Assembly (NCBI RefSeq): GCF_000021305.1
Contig: NC_011772.1
Span: forward strand, 651,001 to 715,000
DNA from: Bacillus cereus G9842
Lineage (GTDB): Bacteria > Bacillota > Bacilli > Bacillales > Bacillaceae_G
Direction: 5' to 3'
DNA: 64,000 nt
Part shown: one piece after another, positions 1 through 9,722 of the stretch
Numbering within the stretch: the stretch's first letter is position 1
Layout: each line of letters begins with the position of its first letter
Position numbers and translations under genes: made by a program
The notes under the pieces: model-generated
The model's database searches: none
Seen by the model: the letters and a program-made list of their open reading frames with translations, nothing else
Told to the model about the DNA's origin: nothing

Positions 1-504
1 ATTATGAGCGACGTTCCAAATAGACATTTTTGTACCACGTTCGCTAATAGAGAACCAGTGAACCATCGTACGACCACAAGGAGGCCATCCCATGCCTTGT
101 ACCCATCCATTTAAAAACTGAAGTACAAACATAAGTATAATGCTCGTTGTAATGAAAGAAAATGAGCCGAAAATAATATTAATGATACCTGATAAAAATA
201 GCCCAGCTGCTAAAAAGTAGCGAGGATTACAACGGTCGGATACGATACCCATAAGAAATTTACTTAATCCGTAAGCGATAGATACTGCTGAAAGGATAAC
301 CCCAAGTTCCCCTTTACTAAATCCTTGCTCGATTAAGTATGGCATTGCTAGTGAAAAGTTTTTTCGAACAAAGTAGTAACCTGCATAACCAATGAAGATA
401 CCTAAGAATACTTGTAAACGTAATTTACGGTATTCGCTATCAACGCGATCAGCTGGTAAGCGTTCCGCGTGGGGCGCAGGTTTAAATAATTGTGTGAAAA
501 ACAT
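1..504 (-). CDS. glpT: Glycerol-3-phosphate transporter GlpT (N-terminal part, cut by window edge)
   Basis: This gene encodes the first 168 residues of an MFS antiporter that imports glycerol-3-phosphate in exchange for phosphate. The N-terminus reads [17 protein letters not shown] and continues with the segments [15 protein letters not shown] and [18 protein letters not shown], which closely match E. coli GlpT. The ATG at 504 follows a GGGGAGGA ribosome binding site. The rest of the gene (about 280 codons expected) lies left of the window. It reads leftward from its own promoter, which carries a cre-like site and an attenuator-like hairpin, and diverges from the marR operon. Family assignment is firm. 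Confidence 0.93.
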   Translation of the reverse strand, partial: MFFTQLFKPAPHAERLPADRVDSEYRKLRLQVFLGIFIGYAGYYFVRKNFSLAMPYLIEQGFSKGELGVILSAVSIAYGLSKFLMGIVSDRCNPRYFLAAGLFLSGIINIIFGSFSFITTSIILMFVLQFLNGWVQGMGWPPCGRTMVHWFSISERGTKMSIWNVAHN

Positions 505-561
505 AAAATGAAAATCCTCCCCTAATTAATTCGAAGCGTTTTAAGACAGAGAATATAAAAA

Positions 562-605
562 GGCCATGAAATATAAAAAAGTTTCCTTTTTTATGATTCA
601 TAGCC
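562..605 (-). terminator. Leader hairpin with U-tract upstream of glpT (attenuator-like)
   Basis: Read on the minus strand, the arms GGCTATGAA and TTCATGGCC, extended by A/T pairs around a GAAA loop, form a long stem followed directly by CTTTTTATA (555-561). It sits in the roughly 145-base glpT leader, between promoter and start codon. In B. subtilis, glp genes are controlled by GlpP antitermination at leader terminators, so a similar control is likely here. That role is inferred. Confidence 0.6.
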
Positions 606-650
606 GTGTACTCCGTTTCTCCGTGACTGTCAATATTAACTTCGTCGAAA

Positions 651-687
651 ATTATACAACTTTGTGACAAAAATGTAAACGTTTTTA
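651..687 (-). promoter_or_regulatory. glpT promoter overlapped by cre-like site
   Basis: On the minus strand the -35 TTTACA (674-679) and the -10 TATAAT (651-656) are 17 bases apart. The -35 is embedded in TGTAAACGTTTTTA (674-687, plus-strand reading), which matches the CcpA cre consensus with one mismatch. This arrangement fits glucose repression of glycerol-3-phosphate uptake. CcpA control is inferred. Confidence 0.6.
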
Positions 688-699
688 TGAATAAAAGTA

Positions 700-746
700 T
701 TGACGGATTTTGTTCGTGGGATTAATATTTAAATACGTTAAATATT
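700..746 (+). promoter_or_regulatory. Promoter of marR-efflux operon with operator palindrome
   Basis: The -35 TTGACG (700-705) and -10 TAATAT (723-728) are separated by 17 bases. The inverted repeat AATATTTAA (724-732) and TTAAATATT (738-746), with a 5-base spacer, is perfect and covers the -10. Such sites are typical of autorepressing MarR proteins, so the adjacent regulator is the likely ligand. Confidence 0.7.
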
Positions 747-773
747 TTATTGTTTAAATAAGAGGTGGATAAC

Positions 774-1232
774 ATGCCAAATGATATGACGCATATCGAT
801 AAAATTCAAGCTCTAGCCTTTTCGATTGGAAAGAAAATGCAGACGGAGTTATTAGAACAAATGCAAGCAACAGGACTTACACCACCGCAGTTTTATATTT
901 TAAAGATTCTAGATCATTATGGGGCTTCAAGAGCGACAACATTAGCAAAAAAGATGTACGTGAAGCCTAGCGCAATTACAGTGATGATTGATCGTCTAAT
1001 CGATCAAGAACTTGTAGAACGCTATCACGACAAAGATGACCGTCGTGTTGTCATCATCGAGTTAACGAAAAAGGGGAAATCTAGAGTAGAAGAGGCAATG
1101 ACAGCTCGCAACGAGCATATTGCAAAATACTTTTCACATTTAGAGTTGCAAGAAAGAGAAGATTTATTACGTCTCTTTGAGAAGTTAGAAACCATTATTT
1201 GCGGGACACAAGAGAAAAAAGAGAATAACTAA
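774..1232 (+). CDS. MarR-family transcriptional regulator
   Basis: This is a 152-residue winged-helix repressor of the MarR type, a cytosolic dimeric DNA-binding protein. The recognition-helix region ATTLAKKMYVKPSAITVMID and the wing DKDDRRVVIIELTKKGK (about residues 60-110) are characteristic. I start it at ATG 774, six bases after AGAGGTGG, rather than at the upstream GTG 765 that lies inside the ribosome binding site. It is followed after 19 bases by a DHA2 drug exporter, so it probably represses its own operon and the pump until a ligand binds. The ligand is unknown. Confidence 0.92.
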   Translation: MPNDMTHIDKIQALAFSIGKKMQTELLEQMQATGLTPPQFYILKILDHYGASRATTLAKKMYVKPSAITVMIDRLIDQELVERYHDKDDRRVVIIELTKKGKSRVEEAMTARNEHIAKYFSHLELQEREDLLRLFEKLETIICGTQEKKENN

Positions 1233-1242
1233 GAGGAATTGA

Positions 1243-2865
<1,623 letters not shown>

Positions 2866-2870
2866 TGAAG

Positions 2871-2898
2871 AAGCATCGCCTTATGGCGGTGCTTTTTT
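2871..2898 (+). terminator. Terminator of marR-efflux operon
   Basis: AGCATCGCC, loop TTAT and GGCGGTGCT pair over nine bases and are followed by six T residues, just after the transporter stop codon. Confidence 0.85.
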
Positions 2899-2933
2899 GA
2901 GTATAACCTTAAAAGCTTTTTAGTGAGAAATGA

Positions 2934-2982
2934 TTGACGTATTTTTAGAAATACGTTATATTATTTTCTGTAAACGGTTACA
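2934..2982 (+). promoter_or_regulatory. rbs operon promoter with perfect cre/RbsR-like operator
   Basis: TTGACG (2934-2939) and TATATT (2957-2962) are 17 bases apart. TGTAAACGGTTACA (2969-2982) lies just downstream, over the expected transcription start. It is a full match to the cre consensus. Both CcpA and the LacI-family RbsR encoded next could bind it. Confidence 0.75.
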
Positions 2983-3002
2983 TGAAATGAGGAGAAAAGA
3001 GA

Positions 3003-3974
3003 ATGAGTACGATTAAAGACGTTGCGAAATTAGCGGGAGTATCTGTTGCGACCGTTTCCAGAGTTTTAAATAAAAATGGATATGTTCACGAAGATACATT
3101 AAAAAAGGTAGAGCGTGCAATTGAGATGTTAGATTATAAGCCTAGTACAGTAGCGCGTTCACTGTATAATAAAAAGTCTCGTTTAATTGGCTTAGTTGTT
3201 CCAAATATCGTGAATCCGTTCTTTCCAGAAGTTGCACGTGCCGTAGAAGATGTAGCACATAAACAAGGTTACACAGTTGTCCTTTGTAACTCTGATGAAA
3301 GTTTAGAAAAAGAGAAACAATACATTGATGTACTTAGACAAAATAATGTAGATGGATTTATTGTAGCAACGAATCCACAAAATAGTGTTAATTACATGAA
3401 TTTATCTGTCCCGGTTGTTGCGATTGACCGTATGTTTAATGAGCGTATTCCTACTGTATATGCAGATAACTATGCAGGAAGTCAGGCTGCGACAAAGTTG
3501 TTACTAGATAAAGGATGTAAACATATTGCACATATTCGCGGTCCACGTGATGTGAGTACTGCAAATGAACGTTTTGAAGGTTTTGTAGACGTTATTACGC
3601 AAAATAATCTTTCGTATATGATTGCAGAGAGTACGTTTGATCCAGCAAATAGTGAGCGTGTAGCGATGGAATTATTAGAAGAATACCCGCATATTGATGG
3701 TATTGTTGCTGGGAATGATTTAATTGCGATTGGTATTGTAAAGGCTGCACTTCAAAAGGGGATTGCCATTCCAGATGATTTACAAATTATTGGATTTGAT
3801 GGAATTTCTTTAACAGAAATGATGTATCCATCTATTACAACAGTTGCACAACCGATATATGAAATGGGGAAAATTGCAACAGAGTTGTTGTTAGAGCAAA
3901 TGGAAGGAAATACATTAGAAGAGAAACACTATCGTTTGCCGATTGAAATTATAGAACGAAATACAACGAAGTAA
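3003..3974 (+). CDS. rbsR: Ribose operon repressor RbsR (LacI family)
   Basis: This 323-residue LacI/GalR repressor starts with the helix-turn-helix MSTIKDVAKLAGVSVATVSR and hinge, followed by a periplasmic-binding-protein-like sensor domain (about 60-323, for example LIGLVVPNIVNPFFPEVARA and IDGIVAGNDLIAIG). It binds operator DNA in the cytosol and is expected to release it on binding ribose or a derivative. It is first in the cluster rbsRKDACB, four bases after a perfect AGGAG-type site and directly behind a cre-like palindrome. Assignment as RbsR rests on this context. Confidence 0.92.
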   Translation: MSTIKDVAKLAGVSVATVSRVLNKNGYVHEDTLKKVERAIEMLDYKPSTVARSLYNKKSRLIGLVVPNIVNPFFPEVARAVEDVAHKQGYTVVLCNSDESLEKEKQYIDVLRQNNVDGFIVATNPQNSVNYMNLSVPVVAIDRMFNERIPTVYADNYAGSQAATKLLLDKGCKHIAHIRGPRDVSTANERFEGFVDVITQNNLSYMIAESTFDPANSERVAMELLEEYPHIDGIVAGNDLIAIGIVKAALQKGIAIPDDLQIIGFDGISLTEMMYPSITTVAQPIYEMGKIATELLLEQMEGNTLEEKHYRLPIEIIERNTTK

Positions 3975-3987
3975 GGAGATGAAACAG

Positions 3988-4884
3988 ATGCCAAATATTG
4001 CAGTAGTAGGAAGCATTTCAATGGACTTAGTGGCTGTTTCAAAAAAACGGCCGAAAGCAGGAGAAACAGTAATTGGTGAAGCGTTTCATACAATCCCAGG
4101 AGGGAAAGGGGCAAACCAAGCAGTTGCTGCAGCTAGGTTAGGAGCAAATGTAGCGATGGTTGGAGCGGTAGGAAATGATGATTATGGAACAGTAGTTAGA
4201 AAAAATTTAGAGAACGAACGCATTTTTATCGATTATGTGGTACCGGTTACAGATAGAACGACAGGAATTGCTCATATCGTTTTAGCAGAAGAAGATAACA
4301 GTATTGTTGTCGTACAAGGGGCAAATGCTCTTGTAAATAAGTCAGTTGTAGATCGCTCCAAAGACCTTCTTGTAAAAGCGGATATGGTTGTTCTTCAACT
4401 AGAAATTCCACTTGAAACAGTAAAATATGTATTGGCTATTTGTGAGGAACATAATATTCCTGTTATGTTGAATCCAGCGCCAGCACAAGTTTTATCAGAA
4501 GAAATTTTAGAAAAAGCAACTTATATTACGCCAAATGAACATGAGTGCCGCATTGTATTAGATGATTTTACATCACCAATTGAAGATTTATTGGCGAAGT
4601 ATCCAAATAAATTATTGATGACAGAAGGTTCTAACGGTGTTCGTTTCCATAATGGCACAGAGATTGTACATGTTCCTAGCATTGCTGTTGATGTAGTGGA
4701 TACAACTGGAGCTGGTGATACATTTAATGGTGCGTTAGCAGTTGCACTTTCTGAAGGAGAGACACTTCAAAAAGCAATTCGTTTCGCGAATATTGCCGGT
4801 GGTCTTTCTGTAACGAAACTTGGAGCACAGGGCGGTATGCCAACGAGAGATCGAGTACGTGAAGTGCAGGTGATTGTTGGATGA
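3988..4884 (+). CDS. rbsK: Ribokinase
   Basis: This 298-residue PfkB-family sugar kinase phosphorylates ribose to ribose-5-phosphate with ATP. The N-terminal motif [15 protein letters not shown] and the C-terminal ATP/anion-hole motif [17 protein letters not shown], with its catalytic Asp, are intact. I chose ATG 3988 because the upstream ATG at 3979 overlaps the AAGGAG ribosome binding site. The stop codon overlaps the rbsD start (ATGA), so the two are translationally coupled. Length is normal for the family. Confidence 0.95.
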   Translation: MPNIAVVGSISMDLVAVSKKRPKAGETVIGEAFHTIPGGKGANQAVAAARLGANVAMVGAVGNDDYGTVVRKNLENERIFIDYVVPVTDRTTGIAHIVLAEEDNSIVVVQGANALVNKSVVDRSKDLLVKADMVVLQLEIPLETVKYVLAICEEHNIPVMLNPAPAQVLSEEILEKATYITPNEHECRIVLDDFTSPIEDLLAKYPNKLLMTEGSNGVRFHNGTEIVHVPSIAVDVVDTTGAGDTFNGALAVALSEGETLQKAIRFANIAGGLSVTKLGAQGGMPTRDRVREVQVIVG

Positions 4885-5276
4885 AAAAGCATGGTGTATT
4901 AAACAGTGAAATCGCGGCAGTCCTTGCTTCACTTGGGCATACAGATACGGTTGTAATTGCTGATTGCGGGTTACCGATTCCGGATGGAGTAAAACGAATT
5001 GATTTAGCTGTTGAGATTGGAAAACCGAGTTTTTTAGAGGTGTTACAAGTTGTAGCTGATGATATGGCAATCGAAAAAGTGACGTTAGCAGAAGAAGTCA
5101 TTATAAATAATGCGGAAGTAAATAAAGAGATCGAGCAAAAATTAATAGAGCCAGCATTTGAGTATGTATCTCATGAACAATTTAAAGAGCATACAAAGAA
5201 AGCGAAGGCGATTATTCGTACAGGCGAGGCTACGCCTTATGCAAATGTAATTTTACATGCAGGCGTGATTTTTTAA
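4881..5276 (+). CDS. rbsD: D-ribose pyranase RbsD
   Basis: This 131-residue protein converts beta-ribopyranose to the furanose form that ribokinase can use. The start [22 protein letters not shown], with its conserved His (about residue 20), and the region [15 protein letters not shown] are typical of the RbsD/FucU family, as is the C-terminal [15 protein letters not shown]. It overlaps rbsK by four bases and precedes the ABC transporter ATPase by about 18 bases. It should be a cytosolic oligomer. Confidence 0.95.
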   Translation: MKKHGVLNSEIAAVLASLGHTDTVVIADCGLPIPDGVKRIDLAVEIGKPSFLEVLQVVADDMAIEKVTLAEEVIINNAEVNKEIEQKLIEPAFEYVSHEQFKEHTKKAKAIIRTGEATPYANVILHAGVIF

Positions 5277-5294
5277 TAAAGGGAAGTGATGGGA

Positions 5295-6779
5295 ATGCAT
5301 ATTGAAATGAAAAACATTTCAAAGGCGTTCAATGGCAATCCTGTTTTGAAGAATGCACAGTTTATGATTGAAACAGGAGAAGTCCATGCATTGATGGGGG
5401 AAAATGGAGCGGGTAAATCAACGCTCATGAAGATTTTAACAGGTGTATACAAAAAAGATGATGGGACAATCACGATTGATGGGCAAGAGCGCACCTTTAA
5501 AAATGCGAAAGAAGCTGAAGAGTACGGCATCGCATTTATACATCAAGAACTAAACATATTGCCGAATTTAACAGTAGCTGAAAATATGTTTCTTGGTAAA
5601 GAGTTAATGTATGGGAAAACAGGTATTTTACGCACTCGACAAATGAACGCGATTGCGCAGCAGCAACTAGCAGAGCTAGGATTGCATGTAAGAGGCGCTA
5701 TGTTAGCAGAGGAACTATCGGTTGGACAACAGCAAATTATCGAAATTGCGAAAGCATTAATGACAAACGCGAGCGTTATTATTATGGATGAACCTACTGC
5801 GGCACTGACGGATCGTGAAATCGAAACGCTCTTTATAGTAATCAATAAGTTACGTAAAGAAGGTGTTTCATTCGTGTACATTTCGCATCGTATGGAAGAG
5901 ATTTTCTCGATATGTGATGCCATTACGATTTTGCGTGATGGAGAATACGTCGGAAAGAGATTAATTCCAGAAACATCATTTGATGAAGTAGTGAGTATGA
6001 TGGTGGGGCGCAGCATTGGTGAACGTTACCCAGAGCGAAATAGTCAAATTGGTGATGTCATTTTTGAAATGCGTAACGGAACGAAGAAAGGGAAATTTGA
6101 AAATGTTTCGTTTCAAGTAAGGAAAGGTGAAATCCTTGGTGTTGCTGGTTTAATGGGAGCTGGACGCACTGATATTATGAAAGCGATATTTGGTTATGAA
6201 CCTTTAGATTCTGGACAAATTTTTATAAATGGACAAGAAGTAAAAATTGATAGTCCGATAGATGCAATTAGACAGAGAATTGCTTTCATTACAGAAGATA
6301 GAAAGTCTGAAGGATTAGTGTTAGATTTCTCTATTCGCGAAAACTTATCGTTACCGAATTTAGAAAGTCTTTCAAAAGGAAGTGTTCTAAGCAACGAGCT
6401 AGAACAACAGTTTACAGAGGATATGATGAAGCTTCTTAATGTGAAAGCATCTAGCGGAGAGCAGGCAGTGAAATCTCTTTCTGGTGGAAATCAGCAAAAG
6501 ATTGTAATCGCAAAATGGCTAGGCATTCATCCGCAATTACTCATTTTAGATGAGCCAACAAGAGGTGTAGATGTTGGAGCGAAAAAAGAAATTTACTCTA
6601 TCATGAATAAGCTTACAGAGCAAGGCGATGCCGTTATTATGGTATCATCTGAGCTTCCGGAAGTTTTAGGGATGAGTGATCGAGTTCTTGTCATTCATGA
6701 AGGAAAAGTCGGCGGCATTTTAGGGAAAGATGAGGCATCACAAGAGTCTATTATGGCACTAGCTACAGGGGGAGAGTAA
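5295..6779 (+). CDS. rbsA: Ribose ABC transporter ATP-binding protein RbsA
   Basis: This 494-residue protein carries two fused ABC ATPase domains, as usual for monosaccharide importers. The first has Walker [10 protein letters not shown] (about residues 36-44), signature LSVGQQQ and Walker [11 protein letters not shown]. The second has a degenerate Walker A region, GLMGAGRTD, followed by LSGGNQQK and [15 protein letters not shown] 5295 was preferred over GTG 5286 and ATG 5289, which lie too close to the AAAGGGA site. It powers uptake through RbsC and ends two bases before that gene. Confidence 0.95.
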   Translation: MHIEMKNISKAFNGNPVLKNAQFMIETGEVHALMGENGAGKSTLMKILTGVYKKDDGTITIDGQERTFKNAKEAEEYGIAFIHQELNILPNLTVAENMFLGKELMYGKTGILRTRQMNAIAQQQLAELGLHVRGAMLAEELSVGQQQIIEIAKALMTNASVIIMDEPTAALTDREIETLFIVINKLRKEGVSFVYISHRMEEIFSICDAITILRDGEYVGKRLIPETSFDEVVSMMVGRSIGERYPERNSQIGDVIFEMRNGTKKGKFENVSFQVRKGEILGVAGLMGAGRTDIMKAIFGYEPLDSGQIFINGQEVKIDSPIDAIRQRIAFITEDRKSEGLVLDFSIRENLSLPNLESLSKGSVLSNELEQQFTEDMMKLLNVKASSGEQAVKSLSGGNQQKIVIAKWLGIHPQLLILDEPTRGVDVGAKKEIYSIMNKLTEQGDAVIMVSSELPEVLGMSDRVLVIHEGKVGGILGKDEASQESIMALATGGE

Positions 6780-6781
6780 GG

Positions 6782-7717
6782 ATGGCTAAGAAGGGGAATG
6801 TATTACAACAACTCGGTTCTTTAATCGGTTTAGTATTAATTATCGTCGTAATTACAGCTTTAAATCCAGCGTTCATTGAAATTCCAAATTTATTTAATAT
6901 ACTGCGTCAAGTATCGATTAATGCGCTTATTGCATTCGGAATGACCTTCGTAATTTTAACAGGGGGTATTGACTTATCGGTAGGTTCTATTTTAGCATTA
7001 TCAAGTGCACTTGTTGCTGGAATGATGGCAAGTGGCATGGATCCGTTCCTTGCAATGGCAGTTGGACTATTAGCAGGTCTTGTAATGGGAATTGTAAACG
7101 GTATCATCATTGCGAAAGGAAAAGTAGCTCCATTTATTGCAACTTTAGCAACAATGACTATTTTTCGTGGGTTGACGCTTGTTTATATGGACGGACGTCC
7201 GATCACCGGTCTTGGTGATCATTTAATGTTCCAAATGTTTGGCCGCGGTTATTTTCTTGGTATTCCGGTACCAGCTGTTACAATGATGATCGCTTTCGCA
7301 GTACTGTACTTCATTTTGAAGAAAACGACATTTGGCCGTCGTACATTTGCAATTGGTGGAAATGAAGAAGCAGCAGCACTATCAGGTATTAATGTTACGA
7401 GAATTAAAGTAATGATTTACGGTCTTTCCGGAATTTTGGCAGCGCTTGCAGGTATTGTCTTAACATCACGACTAGATTCTGCACAGCCGACTGCAGGTAC
7501 TTCTTACGAATTAGATGCAATTGCAGCAGTTGTATTAGGTGGAACAAGTCTTTCTGGGGGAAGAGGATGGATTGTTGGTACATTCATCGGTGTACTAATT
7601 ATCGGTGTACTAAATAACGGTTTAAATTTATTAGGTGTATCTTCTTTCTTCCAACAAGTTGTAAAAGGACTTGTAATCTTACTAGCTGTATTAATTGATC
7701 GCCGAAAAGAAGCATAA
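6782..7717 (+). CDS. rbsC: Ribose ABC transporter permease RbsC
   Basis: This 311-residue membrane protein with about eight to ten hydrophobic helices is the pore of the ribose importer. The segments ILTGGIDLSVGSILALSS and AVVLGGTSLSGGRGWIVGT are hallmarks of the monosaccharide permease family (BPD_transp_2). It follows rbsA after two bases and its stop overlaps the rbsB leader. Confidence 0.95.
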   Translation: MAKKGNVLQQLGSLIGLVLIIVVITALNPAFIEIPNLFNILRQVSINALIAFGMTFVILTGGIDLSVGSILALSSALVAGMMASGMDPFLAMAVGLLAGLVMGIVNGIIIAKGKVAPFIATLATMTIFRGLTLVYMDGRPITGLGDHLMFQMFGRGYFLGIPVPAVTMMIAFAVLYFILKKTTFGRRTFAIGGNEEAAALSGINVTRIKVMIYGLSGILAALAGIVLTSRLDSAQPTAGTSYELDAIAAVVLGGTSLSGGRGWIVGTFIGVLIIGVLNNGLNLLGVSSFFQQVVKGLVILLAVLIDRRKEA

Positions 7718-7731
7718 TGGAGGGACAGTTC

Positions 7732-8658
7732 ATGAAGAAATGGTTACTTATACTCGTTGCATGTATTATGGTCATTACTGCTGGTTGTTCAATGGAACCA
7801 CCAGAATGGGCAAAGGATTCTAGCGATAAAGGTCGAAATAAAACTATTAAAGTTGGATTCTCTGTTTCAACTTTAAATAATCCCTTCTTTGTAACTTTGA
7901 AAAAGGGTGCAGAAAAGAAAGCGAAAGATAGCGGCATCGAATTGATTGCTGTTGATGCACAAAATGATGCAGCAAAGCAAACGAACGATGTTGAAGATTT
8001 AATTCAAAAGGGTGTCGATGTAGTTGTTATTAATCCGACCGATTCAGATGCTGTTGCTTCAGCAGTAAGTGCGGCAAATGCAGCGAATGTTCCTGTTATT
8101 ACAGTAGACCGCGTTGCGAATTCAGGTAAGGTTGTTTCTCACATTGCATCTAATAATATCGAAGGTGGTCAAATGGCTAGTGATTACATTCGTGAATTAG
8201 TCGGCGATGGAGCAAACGTTGCTGAGTTAGAAGGAATCCCTGGATCGTCTGCTGCTCGTGAACGTGGGAAAGGATTCCATAACGTAGCCGATAAGTCTTT
8301 ACAAGTAGTTGCCAAACAAGCGGCTGATTTTGATAGAGCGAAAGGATTATCTGTTATGGAAAACATTTTGCAAGCAAATAGCGATATTAAAGCCGTGTTT
8401 GCGCATAACGACGAGATGGCATTAGGTGCACTTGAAGCATTGAAGTCTGCTGGAAAAACGGATGTAGTCGTTGTTGGATTTGATGCAACAGAAGATGCTG
8501 TGAAAGCGGTTAATGATGGGCGTATGGCTGCAACAGTCGCTCAAAAACCGGAATTAATCGGAGAGAAGGCGATGCAAACAGCAAAAGAGATAACACAAGG
8601 TAAAAAAGTGGACAAATCTATTCCGATTGAATTAGAGCTTATTAAGAAAAATAAATAA
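7732..8658 (+). CDS. rbsB: Ribose-binding lipoprotein RbsB
   Basis: This 308-residue substrate-binding protein is anchored outside the membrane and delivers ribose to RbsC. A lipoprotein signal, MKKWLLILVACIMVITAGC, ends in the lipobox ITAGC (Cys about residue 19). The binding domain shows VGFSVSTLNNPFFVTLKKGA and the hinge-region VFAHNDEMALGALEAL, typical of periplasmic binding protein type I sugars. I start at ATG 7732 after GGAGGGA; the ATG at 7717 overlaps the ribosome binding site. Confidence 0.94.
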   Translation: MKKWLLILVACIMVITAGCSMEPPEWAKDSSDKGRNKTIKVGFSVSTLNNPFFVTLKKGAEKKAKDSGIELIAVDAQNDAAKQTNDVEDLIQKGVDVVVINPTDSDAVASAVSAANAANVPVITVDRVANSGKVVSHIASNNIEGGQMASDYIRELVGDGANVAELEGIPGSSAARERGKGFHNVADKSLQVVAKQAADFDRAKGLSVMENILQANSDIKAVFAHNDEMALGALEALKSAGKTDVVVVGFDATEDAVKAVNDGRMAATVAQKPELIGEKAMQTAKEITQGKKVDKSIPIELELIKKNK

Positions 8659-8692
8659 ATATAAAATGAAAATTAGGAAGGAAGAATAACAA

Positions 8693-9340
8693 ATGAAATT
8701 TTTTATTGATACAGCAAACATTAACGAAATTAAAGAGGCAAATGCATTAGGCGTAGTAGCTGGAGTAACGACAAACCCATCACTTGTAGCAAAAGAAGGC
8801 GTAGATTTCCATGAGCGTATTCGTGAAATTTGCAGCTTTATAGAAGGGCCTGTAAGTGCAGAAGTAATTAGCTTAGAAGCTGATAAAATGATTGAAGAAG
8901 GAAAAGAATTAGCGAAGATTGCTCCAAACGTTGTTGTAAAAGTTCCAATGACAACAGAAGGTTTAAAAGCAGTAAAAGCATTCTCAGATTTAGGAATTCG
9001 TACAAACGTTACATTAGTATTCTCAGCAGTTCAAGCATTACTTGCAGCTCGCGCTGGTGCAACATATGTTTCACCATTCTTAGGTCGTTTAGATGATATC
9101 GGTCATAACGGTATGGATTTAATTCGTCAAATCGCAGAAATCTTTGCAATTCATGGCATCGAAACAGAAATCATTGCAGCATCTGTACGTCACAGCGTTC
9201 ACGTAACTGATGCAGCATTAAACGGTTCACATATTGCAACAATCCCAGCAAACGTAATTGCTTCATTAGTGAAGCACCCATTAACAGATCAAGGAATTGA
9301 GAAATTCTTAGCTGATTGGGAAAAAACACAAGAGAAATAA
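8693..9340 (+). CDS. Fructose-6-phosphate aldolase / transaldolase-like protein
   Basis: This 215-residue TIM-barrel protein belongs to the small transaldolase (MipB/TalC/FSA) family. [20 protein letters not shown] at the start and the Schiff-base lysine motif NVVVKVPMT (Lys about residue 84) are diagnostic. It either transfers dihydroxyacetone units in the pentose phosphate pathway or splits fructose-6-phosphate; sequence alone does not decide. It lies 34 bases after rbsB with no terminator between, so it is probably cotranscribed and helps route ribose-5-phosphate into glycolysis. Confidence 0.9.
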   Translation: MKFFIDTANINEIKEANALGVVAGVTTNPSLVAKEGVDFHERIREICSFIEGPVSAEVISLEADKMIEEGKELAKIAPNVVVKVPMTTEGLKAVKAFSDLGIRTNVTLVFSAVQALLAARAGATYVSPFLGRLDDIGHNGMDLIRQIAEIFAIHGIETEIIAASVRHSVHVTDAALNGSHIATIPANVIASLVKHPLTDQGIEKFLADWEKTQEK

Positions 9341-9349
9341 TAGAAAATC

Positions 9350-9384
9350 AAGAATCCTAGTTTAATTGACTAGGATTCTTTTTT
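9350..9384 (+). terminator. Terminator of rbs operon
   Basis: AAGAATCCTAG and CTAGGATTCTT pair around a short loop and are followed by a T-run, 10 bases after the aldolase stop. Confidence 0.88.
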
Positions 9385-9399
9385 ATTTAAAAGAATTTT

Positions 9400-9415
9400 C
9401 ATGCAATTTTGCATA
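9400..9415 (+). promoter_or_regulatory. PlcR-box-like site upstream of inhA2
   Basis: CATGCAATTTTGCATA matches the PlcR consensus TATGNANNNNTNCATA except at the first base. A possible -10, TATAAG, follows at 9435-9440. The box is about 310 bases from the inhA2 start, so the mRNA would have a long leader. inhA2 is a known member of the PlcR regulon in the B. cereus group. Confidence 0.7.
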
Positions 9416-9485
9416 TTGTCTTTTAAATTTGTTATATAAGATATTTAATATATATCACATAACTCTTTATTTTTCATATTTCGAT

Positions 9486-9660
9486 ATAAAGTGAAACTTT
9501 AATCAGTGGGGGCTTTGTTCATCAGCACACTGATTATTAGTTGAACCAAGGGATAAACAGATAGAGGGTCTGACCAGAAAACTGGAGGGCATGATTCTAT
9601 AACAGAAAGTTCAATGTTTATAGAATTATGTCTTTTTATATAGGGAGGGTAGTAAACAGA
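9486..9660 (+). repeat. Interspersed, structured repeat element in inhA2 leader (B. cereus-type)
   Basis: The stretch begins with ATAAAGTGAAACTTTAATC, a core that recurs in other intergenic spots of the window. It contains several potential hairpins: AATCAGTG (9501-9508) with CACTGATT (9528-9535), CCAG (9574-9577) with CTGG (9582-9585), and ATGATTCTATAA (9591-9602) with TTATAGAATTAT (9618-9629). No open reading frame is convincing. It resembles the short bcr-type repeats known in this species group. The exact family and right end are not certain. Confidence 0.55.
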
Positions 9661-9722
9661 GATTTCGACAAAAATGCACCGATTTATCTGAATTTTAAGT
9701 TTTATAAAAGGAGAGAAATGGA

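Noticed and set aside
482..670. 62-codon frame on the minus strand upstream of glpT
   Set aside because: It runs through the glpT leader hairpin and promoter and past the glpT start in another frame; it has no ribosome binding site of its own.
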